From contig JAHFIO010000067.1 in assembly GCA_023246325.1 (NCBI GenBank), positions 1 through 5,174 of the forward strand: 5,174 bases of DNA, read 5' to 3'. Source of the stretch: Candidatus Uhrbacteria bacterium (lineage in GTDB: Bacteria; Patescibacteriota; Patescibacteriia; 2-12-FULL-60-25). A program made the translations under genes and the position numbers. Of this stretch, positions 1 to 4,197 are shown one piece after another. The notes beneath the pieces are model-generated. The model saw nothing but the letters and a program-made list of their open reading frames with translations, searched no databases and was not told the DNA's origin. Numbering within the stretch: the first letter of the stretch is position 1; every line of letters begins with the position of its first letter.

Positions 1-302
1 GATTGTTTAAAAATTGGTTCACTAAGTACGCTGAAGGACAACAACATACAATCAAACAAAGTTGAACGCAAAACACTTGTATCTTTTTGAATCAATGCTT
101 GAACAGCCGATTTTTCCTGCGAATGACATGCGTGCGAATGAGAATCAGTAATTTGTACACTGTGTACTGAGGTCTGAATCGCTTCATTATGGAAAATCGC
201 ACTTGGTATCTGACCCTGCAAAGTATGGCAGCAGCTAAAAAGCGTCGTGACAATCAATGGCAAAATCAGTAGTTTTTTTATGATGAAGTTCCAAGGATTC
301 AT
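1..302 (-). CDS. Partial orphan protein with signal peptide or lipoprotein leader (5' part; runs off left edge)
   Basis: The frame is open from an ATG at 302 to the window edge (100 codons); an in-frame TAG lies six codons upstream. Residues 1-10 carry two lysines, followed by a hydrophobic stretch (about residues 11-22) and LFSCC. This looks like a Sec signal peptide, and the LFSC before Cys24 resembles a lipobox, so the product is probably exported or membrane anchored. Residues 55-60 read HSHACH, a possible metal-binding cluster. A second hydrophobic patch (LFDCMLLSFSVL, about 82-93) could be a membrane segment. I do not recognise a family. A promoter ends 8 bases before the ATG and there is no Shine-Dalgarno, so translation is probably leaderless. 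The C-terminus is outside the window. The main doubt is that there is no homology support. Confidence 0.55.
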   Translation of the reverse strand, partial: MNPWNFIIKKLLILPLIVTTLFSCCHTLQGQIPSAIFHNEAIQTSVHSVQITDSHSHACHSQEKSAVQALIQKDTSVLRSTLFDCMLLSFSVLSEPIFKQ

Positions 303-310
303 TGAACTCA

Positions 311-339
311 ATAGTATCTACCCTGCTCAATACTTTCAA
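311..339 (-). promoter_or_regulatory. Sigma70-type promoter for the left-edge gene
   Basis: On the minus strand TTGAAA (339-334, five of six consensus bases) is followed by a 17-base spacer and TACTAT (316-311, four of six). The -10 ends 8 bases before the ATG at 302. Transcription would therefore start at or within a base or two of the start codon, giving a leaderless mRNA. An imperfect inverted repeat at 338-380 abuts and slightly overlaps the -35. Confidence 0.45.
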
Positions 340-448
340 GAGGAGGGCACGAAAATACTTCAATCCTCTCGTGCACTCTTCCCCGTAACAATCAAAACCT
401 CAAGTTTTCAAACGTTTCCTTGGTTCAATTTCCCACCTCATACCATAT

Positions 449-482
449 AAAAATACTGACGGAATTTCCCGTCAGTATTTTT
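449..482 (-). terminator. Strong intrinsic terminator, T-rich on both sides
   Basis: A 14-bp perfect stem (449-462 with 469-482, core ACTGACGG/CCGTCAGT) closes a 6-base loop. The stem ends in A/T runs on both sides, so it could work in either direction. On the minus strand it is the first terminator after the 214-codon gene that stops at 571. It lies directly beside the copy of the tRNA-Trp 3' end, as expected for the original terminator of a tRNA gene. Confidence 0.75.
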
Positions 483-483
483 T

Positions 484-494
484 ATGGCAGGGAC
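484..494 (-). repeat. Isolated copy of the tRNA-Trp 3' end (possible attachment-site remnant)
   Basis: On the minus strand these 11 bases read GTCCCTGCCAT, identical to the 3' acceptor strand, discriminator G, CCA and next base of the tRNA-Trp at 1307-1317. Upstream of it (minus sense, 495 onward) the match breaks down and no T-arm or anticodon arm can be drawn, so this is not a tRNA gene. The base after CCA leads straight into the 449-482 terminator. It may be an att-type duplication or a decayed tRNA. A chance 11-base match somewhere in 5 kb is not rare, so the support is positional rather than statistical. Confidence 0.4.
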
Positions 495-570
495 TCGTGG
501 TAGAGATTAGAATTCTGGAATTAACTGTAAAGCCACCGATATTACACAGTGCACAAAACGCTTAGAAAAG

Positions 571-1215
571 TTAGACGAGAAACGGCTTCAATTTTTCAGG
601 AACAAAAGGAACAAAAGGCTTACTGATACAGTCCTTAATAGCCTTCTTCACCCTTCCATCTTTTACAAGCGAGAGATATAGCTCAGCCAACATCTCACCG
701 ACGTACTCCTGTCCAAGGAATTCATATTCCGGAATCATTTCCCAGTCGTAGGGCTTTGTGATCTCTATCTTCTCGATAGGCGTCACCTTTTTATCGGAAA
801 TCCATTCCGTGGATCGTATCCAAGTCCCAAGTTCGAAATCCTCTCGGAGAATCTCGTAAAAATCTTCTCCGAATAAGACGTAAATAAATCCCTGTAGGTA
901 TACCCCAAGAAGTATTTTATGATTCTCGTGCACGAGTCGGTGATAGACGGAGGTTCCGTATTTTTTACGAGTTTCGGCGTAAAGCTCGGTCGGCCTATAA
1001 CAGAAGGCGTTTGATGGTTTATTCGAGGCAAAGACCACAGGGACTCTGTATTCATTGATGGACCCGTAAGCTGCATGCTTCGCATTAAACTCTGGATTCA
1101 ATACGACTAAGTCTTTTCCGGTAGAATGAAAAAGATATTTTTGAGTACAAGGCTTTACTTCAAGAATCCTGAATTCGTTTTCGGAGAATGATTTAAACGG
1201 ATGTTCTACAAGCAT
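571..1215 (-). CDS. Hypothetical protein, possibly ADP-ribosyltransferase-fold-like (214 aa)
   Basis: This is a complete 214-codon frame with an ATG start and TAA stop. No signal peptide or membrane segment is visible, so it is probably cytoplasmic. Its segments resemble small bacterial and phage proteins that I associate with an ADP-ribosyltransferase-like fold. They are a first-strand motif YLFHSTGKDL (27-36) with His30 where such folds carry an H-G/S-T, a VVFASNKPSNAF strand-helix (60-71), GFIYVLFGEDF (109-119), and STEWISDKKVTPIEKIEI (135-152) with Glu137 as a possible catalytic acid. The assignment is from memory of family style, not a search. A Pro-Phe-Val tandem lies near the C-terminus. 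The rows I counted have about 38-48% G+C, a little richer than the neighbouring plus-strand genes. The gene has its own promoter, no clear Shine-Dalgarno, and shares the 449-482 terminator. It lies between the two tRNA-Trp 3' end copies, so it may be acquired. Confidence 0.8.
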   Translation of the reverse strand: MLVEHPFKSFSENEFRILEVKPCTQKYLFHSTGKDLVVLNPEFNAKHAAYGSINEYRVPVVFASNKPSNAFCYRPTELYAETRKKYGTSVYHRLVHENHKILLGVYLQGFIYVLFGEDFYEILREDFELGTWIRSTEWISDKKVTPIEKIEITKPYDWEMIPEYEFLGQEYVGEMLAELYLSLVKDGRVKKAIKDCISKPFVPFVPEKLKPFLV

Positions 1216-1226
1216 AGACTCACAAA

Positions 1227-1255
1227 AGTTTACTTGATGAGTAACGAAAGTTCAA
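1227..1255 (-). promoter_or_regulatory. Promoter for the 214-aa gene
   Basis: On the minus strand TTGAAC (1255-1250) is followed by a 17-base spacer and TAAACT (1232-1227); each hexamer matches consensus at four of six bases. The -10 ends 11 bases before the ATG at 1215. Predicted transcription would start about four bases before the ATG, leaving no room for a Shine-Dalgarno. Confidence 0.4.
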
Positions 1256-1274
1256 TTCCTTCCCCCTCCTCAAC

Positions 1275-1304
1275 AAAAATTACCGCTCATTCAAGCGGTA
1301 ATTT
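1275..1304 (-). terminator. Intrinsic terminator of tRNA-Trp
   Basis: An 11-bp stem (1277-1287 with 1294-1304, core ACCGCT/AGCGGT) closes a 6-base loop. On the minus strand it is followed by five T residues (1279-1275). It begins three bases after the tRNA CCA end and precedes the promoter of the 214-aa gene, so the two are separate transcription units. Confidence 0.75.
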
Positions 1305-1307
1305 CCA

Positions 1308-1381
1308 TGGCAGGGACGGGGGGAATCGAACCCACGCTAAAGGTTTTGGAGACCTTTGTACTACCATTATACGACGTCCCT
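1308..1381 (-). tRNA. tRNA-Trp (anticodon CCA), CCA end encoded
   Basis: A complete cloverleaf can be drawn on the minus strand. The acceptor pairs AGGGACG with CGTCCCT, followed by discriminator G and an encoded CCA. The D-arm is GTAT/GTAC with loop AATGGTA. The anticodon arm is AAGGT, loop CTCCAAA, ACCTT, giving anticodon CCA for tryptophan codon UGG. The variable region is 4 bases. The T-arm is GTGGG, loop TTCGATT, CCCCC, which leaves one T-C mismatch at the second pair. The G discriminator fits bacterial tRNA-Trp. With a terminator immediately downstream and a promoter upstream it looks like a single-gene unit. A short copy of its 3' end lies at 484-494. Confidence 0.95.
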
Positions 1382-1399
1382 AAATAAAATTGTGTTCGT

Positions 1400-1429
1400 A
1401 ATGTAGCAGGATGTAGCCATACTCATCAA
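1400..1429 (-). promoter_or_regulatory. Candidate promoter for tRNA-Trp
   Basis: On the minus strand TTGATG (1429-1424) and TACATT (1405-1400) are separated by 18 bases; each matches consensus at four of six positions. The -10 ends 18 bases before the mature tRNA 5' end, giving a short leader for RNase P to remove. Confidence 0.35.
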
Positions 1430-1432
1430 GCC

Positions 1433-1452
1433 CTATATTCTGCAGGATATAG
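1433..1452. promoter_or_regulatory. 20-bp near-perfect palindrome between divergent promoters (possible operator)
   Basis: The sequence reads CTATAT-T-CTGCAG-G-ATATAG, a dyad with a single mismatched pair and a central CTGCAG. It sits just upstream of the tRNA-Trp -35 and just upstream of the -35 proposed for the plus-strand Cys/His protein gene. That placement suits a dimeric repressor or activator site, but no regulator gene is visible in the window, so the role is inferred. Confidence 0.35.
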
Positions 1453-1455
1453 AAC

Positions 1456-1484
1456 TTGCATAAAATGCACTAACAAGATTAAAT
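1456..1484 (+). promoter_or_regulatory. Weak candidate promoter for the triple Cys/His protein gene
   Basis: TTGCAT (1456-1461) is followed by a 17-base spacer and TTAAAT (1479-1484, four of six). The predicted start near 1491 would leave a leader of about 36 bases that includes the GAGG before the ATG at 1527. An alternative -10 is TAAAAT at 1461-1466, which lacks a good -35. Confidence 0.3.
1457..1469. repeat. 13-bp perfect palindrome overlapping the -35
   Basis: TGCAT-AAA-ATGCA forms a perfect dyad around a 3-base centre. It overlaps five bases of the proposed -35 of the downstream gene and lies four bases after the 1433-1452 palindrome. It could be a second operator half or a coincidence of A/T-rich sequence. 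Confidence 0.3.
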
Positions 1485-1516
1485 CAACATAGTGAAAAAA
1501 CGTTCTTTAAAATGCC

Positions 1517-1520
1517 GAGG
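1517..1520 (+). promoter_or_regulatory. Shine-Dalgarno GAGG that decides the start of the Cys/His protein
   Basis: GAGG ends six bases before the ATG at 1527. The earlier in-frame ATG at 1512 has no purine-rich sequence in front of it and would contain this site inside the coding region, so 1527 is the preferred start. Confidence 0.6.
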
Positions 1521-1526
1521 CAATTC

Positions 1527-2159
1527 ATGAAAAATACATCAACGCTACTTTTGTGTGAATATCCTGGCTATTGTGATATTGCTCCTCACATATTCTATCT
1601 TCCTACAAGTCATTCTCATATCGCTCTATGCCAAATTCACGCGCATAAGCGCGGATATTTCAATAATCCATATATGAAATCAGATACGAAAGAAGCAAAA
1701 GAATATGCACAAAATAATAACATGTGCGAAGATATTCATATGTGGGAATCTGATCAGGTAAAAAACGTATGCATTGCACATGGACGTCCTAATCAATGTA
1801 GCAGTAATAGATATATTGTCTTCTACATGCCAGAATCAAAAACATATGTGAGCCTCTGTCCAAATCATGCAGGAATACGCGGCTATCTTGAAACTCCGCG
1901 TGCGCTTTCTTTTGATAAAGGACTGCGCCAATATATTTCATATCTGCAATATTTTGCAGCGAAAAAAAAATTTGTACAGAAATATAATCCGAACCTCACC
2001 TGCATTCTCAACTCTGATGCATGCAAAAAAGATGAAGTGGCTGAGTATTGTTTCTCTGACGGAGGTCATGTATATATCTGTACAGCTCATCTAAAAGACT
2101 CGAATGCACTTATGAGTAAACAGTATTATGATGAAGTATATGAAAAATACACACTCTAA
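1527..2159 (+). CDS. Orphan protein with three Cys-Cys-Cys-His modules, probably zinc binding (210 aa)
   Basis: I do not recognise this as a named family. The sequence holds three copies of one pattern, C-x(5-8)-C-x(18-19)-C-x2-H. Copy 1 is Cys10, Cys16, Cys35, His38; copy 2 is Cys82, Cys91, Cys111, His114; copy 3 is Cys159, Cys166, Cys185, His188. In copies 1 and 2 the His is followed by a similar tail (HKRGYFNNP and GIRGYLETP), and the middle strands are alike (IFYLP, IVFYMP). Four metal ligands per copy suggest three structural zinc sites, which is an inference. The linkers are charged and tyrosine rich. There is no signal peptide or membrane segment, so it is probably cytoplasmic; nucleic-acid or protein binding is plausible but unproven. 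Start 1527 is chosen from the GAGG; starting at 1512 would add five residues. Its own terminator follows the stop directly, so it is a single-gene unit. Confidence 0.85.
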   Translation: MKNTSTLLLCEYPGYCDIAPHIFYLPTSHSHIALCQIHAHKRGYFNNPYMKSDTKEAKEYAQNNNMCEDIHMWESDQVKNVCIAHGRPNQCSSNRYIVFYMPESKTYVSLCPNHAGIRGYLETPRALSFDKGLRQYISYLQYFAAKKKFVQKYNPNLTCILNSDACKKDEVAEYCFSDGGHVYICTAHLKDSNALMSKQYYDEVYEKYTL

Positions 2160-2180
2160 AGGCTTAATAAGCCTTTTTTT
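2158..2180 (+). terminator. Intrinsic terminator overlapping the stop codon
   Basis: The stem AAAGGCTT/AAGCCTTT (2158-2165 with 2169-2176) closes a 3-base loop and runs into a tract of seven T (2174-2180). Its first bases belong to the TAA stop of the Cys/His protein gene. Confidence 0.85.
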
Positions 2181-2211
2181 GTCTCTAAAATTTCTCGGTA
2201 GTATTCAGAAC

Positions 2212-2240
2212 TTGACAATTTTTCAAAAACAAGGTATCCT
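2212..2240 (+). promoter_or_regulatory. Strong promoter for the DEAD-box helicase
   Basis: A perfect -35 TTGACA (2212-2217) is followed by a 17-base spacer and TATCCT (2235-2240, four of six). The -10 ends 11 bases before the ATG at 2252, so the mRNA would have a leader of about five bases. No Shine-Dalgarno is present before the ATG. Confidence 0.7.
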
Positions 2241-2251
2241 TTCAACTCATT

Positions 2252-3700
2252 ATGAATACTCAACAACCATCAGGATTTTACGGTATGGGCATAGCTCCAA
2301 AGATTTTGGAGACACTTGACCGACTAAAATTTACCGAACCAACTCCTATTCAAAAACAATCTATTCCGATTGCACTTGAAGGAAAAGATATTATTGGTAT
2401 TGCTCAAACTGGAACCGGAAAAACTTTAGCATATACTATTCCTGCCTTACAGCGCATTGCAAAAGTTGGCGGAAAAATTTTGATTATTTTACCAACACGT
2501 GAACTTGCATTACAAGTTGAAGAAACCTTTGTCGCATTACGTTCTGGCGTGCCAGTACGCACTGCTGTTTTAATTGGAGGCGCTGCTATGCGCCCACAAA
2601 TAGACGCACTTCGCCGAGGACCACATGCAATTATTGTTACACCTGGACGTTTAATTGATCATCTTGAACAACGCACCATCAATTTAAAAGATGTATCTGT
2701 TTTAGTTTTAGATGAAGCGGACCGCATGCTCGACATGGGTTTTGCGCCGCAAATAAATCGCATATTAGAAACCGTACCAAAACAACGTCAAACACTTTTA
2801 TTTTCTGCAACCATGCCTCCTGAAATTATGCGCATGGCACAAAAATATATGGCCATGCCAGTCCCGGTAGAAATTGCACGCACAGGAACTACGGCAGCAA
2901 TGATTACACAAGAATTATTTTTCGTACGTCGTGAAGATAAAACTCGTTTGCTCGAAAAAATGTTAACGGAACATAAAGGAACAGTTTTAGTTTTTTCTCG
3001 CACAAAACATGGTGCGCATCGTATTGCACGATCTGTAAAAACAATGGGCCATTCCGTATCCGAAATTCACTCTGATAAATCTTTAAACGCACGTCGTGAA
3101 GCGTTAGAAGGTTTCAAACGCGGAAAATATCGCGTATTGATTGCAACCGATATCGCTGCTCGTGGCATTGATGTAAAAAATATTGAATTGGTGATCAACT
3201 TTGATTTACCTGATCATAAAGATGACTATGTTCACCGTATTGGTCGTACAGGACGTGCAGGATCAACAGGCCATGCTATTTCATTCGCAACACCTGATCA
3301 ATCACGTGATGTTCGTGATATAGAACGTATGATGCGTATTCAAATTCCGCAATCTAAATTACCTGAACTGCCTCCACATCGTGTTGTGAATATAGAAGAA
3401 ATAGCACAACGTGCAGAGCGTTCAAGTTCACGCGGCAATGCATCTCGTCCACAATCCGCTTTCTTTGGAAATCGAGATGGATCACGTGGACGATCTGGAT
3501 CGTATGGACGCGCACCCGCTCGATCACACACATCTCATACACATGCACAATCAACATCTCAAACAAACTATACACCTCATATTGGCGCACAATCTGACCA
3601 AGGTTTTTCTAGCGATCGAAGTCGTCCAGCACATAACGGACGTTCACGTGGAAAACCATCTTCAGGTGGTCGCGGATTTGCATCAAGAAAAAAATGGTAA
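2252..3700 (+). CDS. rhlE: RhlE-type ATP-dependent DEAD-box RNA helicase (482 aa)
   Basis: This is a cytoplasmic ATP-dependent RNA unwinding protein of the kind used in ribosome assembly, RNA turnover and cold adaptation. All motifs are intact: Phe9 and the Q motif FTEPTPIQ (27-34), motif I AQTGTGKT (51-58), Ia PTRELALQ (81-88), GG (109-110), Ib TPGR (130-133), II DEAD (154-157), III SAT (185-187), IV VLVFSRTK (245-252), V ATDIAARGID (298-307) and VI HRIGRTGRAG (328-337). VLVFSRTKHGA and the RDIERMM...IP segment after motif VI place it with RhlE rather than DeaD or DbpA; that subfamily call is from remembered sequence. Residues about 395-482 form a low-complexity tail rich in Arg, Gly, Ser and His, probably disordered and RNA binding. 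Start 2252 keeps the conserved upstream Phe9. It has its own promoter, an apparently leaderless mRNA and a long hairpin after the stop. Confidence 0.97.
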   Translation: MNTQQPSGFYGMGIAPKILETLDRLKFTEPTPIQKQSIPIALEGKDIIGIAQTGTGKTLAYTIPALQRIAKVGGKILIILPTRELALQVEETFVALRSGVPVRTAVLIGGAAMRPQIDALRRGPHAIIVTPGRLIDHLEQRTINLKDVSVLVLDEADRMLDMGFAPQINRILETVPKQRQTLLFSATMPPEIMRMAQKYMAMPVPVEIARTGTTAAMITQELFFVRREDKTRLLEKMLTEHKGTVLVFSRTKHGAHRIARSVKTMGHSVSEIHSDKSLNARREALEGFKRGKYRVLIATDIAARGIDVKNIELVINFDLPDHKDDYVHRIGRTGRAGSTGHAISFATPDQSRDVRDIERMMRIQIPQSKLPELPPHRVVNIEEIAQRAERSSSRGNASRPQSAFFGNRDGSRGRSGSYGRAPARSHTSHTHAQSTSQTNYTPHIGAQSDQGFSSDRSRPAHNGRSRGKPSSGGRGFASRKKW

Positions 3701-3715
3701 GGGTCACAGACACGA

Positions 3716-3779
3716 AGGTGAGGATACTAAAAAAGGAAGCAGCTATCAGTAGCTGCTTCCTTTTTTAGTATCCTCACCT
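3716..3779. terminator. Perfect 30-bp hairpin, bidirectional terminator between convergent genes
   Basis: Bases 3716-3745 pair without mismatch to 3750-3779 around the loop TCAG. The inner GGAAGCAGCTA/TAGCTGCTTCC stem is followed by six T on each strand, which makes a standard terminator in both directions. The pairing then continues for 13 more bp (core GGTGAGGATACT). It lies 15 bases after the helicase stop and 7 bases from the stop of the convergent coiled-coil gene. The outer arm is longer than termination needs. Confidence 0.9.
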
Positions 3780-3786
3780 AAACACC

Positions 3787-4140
3787 TTAACCACGTTTAA
3801 AACGTACAGTAAAAATAGGTTCATACGCAATATCCGTTTCTGAATCTTTCACCTCAACCGTCTCCCCTCTCATAAGGGTCGTCAATGCCAAATCACTCAA
3901 GGCTTGCGTATCCGCCTCTATATCCACTTTCATACGCTCAATTTTTTCTAAATCATCCGCAAACTGTGACCAAATTTCTGCTTCCATAGCATTTTTTTTG
4001 GATTTTAAATCTCTCAGCAATACTACTACATCTTGATACGACTTCGAATTTGAAATTGCGTCCACATACGCTTCTTTCAATTTTTTTCTTTCCTGTTTTT
4101 TTTCTTTCAAACGATCAAATATATTTTGAATATCTTTCAT
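3787..4140 (-). CDS. Small coiled-coil protein of unknown function (117 aa)
   Basis: Residues 1 to about 85 are almost entirely charged helix: a Lys/Glu/Arg-rich segment (LKEKKQERKKLKEAY, about 11-25), a YQDV turn near 35-38, and a second helical run through DLEKIERMKVDIEADTQAL. This suggests an antiparallel helical hairpin or coiled coil. The last 30 or so residues (LMRGETVEVKDSETDIAYE onward, then PIFTVRFKRG) look like a beta hairpin. There is no signal peptide. I recall similar small proteins in Patescibacteria-type genomes but know no function. An upstream in-frame GTG at 4161 would give 124 residues, but the -10 element lies inside that extension, so the ATG at 4140 is preferred. No Shine-Dalgarno is present and the mRNA is probably leaderless. 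It converges on the helicase gene and shares the 3716-3779 hairpin. Confidence 0.8.
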   Translation of the reverse strand: MKDIQNIFDRLKEKKQERKKLKEAYVDAISNSKSYQDVVVLLRDLKSKKNAMEAEIWSQFADDLEKIERMKVDIEADTQALSDLALTTLMRGETVEVKDSETDIAYEPIFTVRFKRG

Positions 4141-4149
4141 ATGCGCACA

Positions 4150-4158
4150 AATATAACA
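4150..4158 (-). promoter_or_regulatory. Extended -10 promoter for the coiled-coil gene
   Basis: On the minus strand TGT is followed by TATATT (4155-4150), an extended -10 with five of six consensus bases. No good -35 exists, because the region at the right distance is the T-tract of the preceding terminator. The -10 ends 9 bases before the ATG at 4140, which supports a leaderless start. Confidence 0.55.
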
Positions 4159-4167
4159 CACGGATAT

Positions 4168-4197
4168 AAAAAAAGAAGAGGCGTACTATACCTCTTC
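4168..4197 (-). terminator. Intrinsic terminator of the HExxH protein gene
   Basis: On the minus strand GAAGAGG (4197-4191) pairs with CCTCTTC (4181-4175) around a 9-base loop and is followed by seven T (4174-4168). The TGA stop of the HExxH gene (4198-4196) overlaps the stem, and the T-tract ends nine bases before the next gene's extended -10. Confidence 0.85.

Noticed and set aside
247..450. Plus-strand open frame of 67 codons
   Set aside because: It overlaps the start and promoter of the minus-strand left-edge gene, ends in a terminator stem, has no Shine-Dalgarno and has no protein-like pattern.
485..570. A second complete tRNA gene ending at the 484-494 copy
   Set aside because: No matching 5' acceptor strand, T-arm or anticodon arm can be found upstream on the minus strand.
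783..1085. Minus-strand open frame of 100 codons
   Set aside because: It lies wholly inside the 214-codon gene in another frame and has no start signals.
1201..1383. Plus-strand open frame of 60 codons
   Set aside because: It runs antisense through a terminator and the tRNA-Trp gene, so it cannot be a normal coding gene.
3340..3752. Several open frames on both strands over the helicase tail
   Set aside because: They are by-products of the repetitive Arg/Ser/Gly/His codons of the helicase tail; the in-frame helicase reading is continuous to 3700.
4141..4161. Upstream GTG start for the coiled-coil gene
   Set aside because: The extended -10 falls inside this extension, so the transcript would begin after the GTG.
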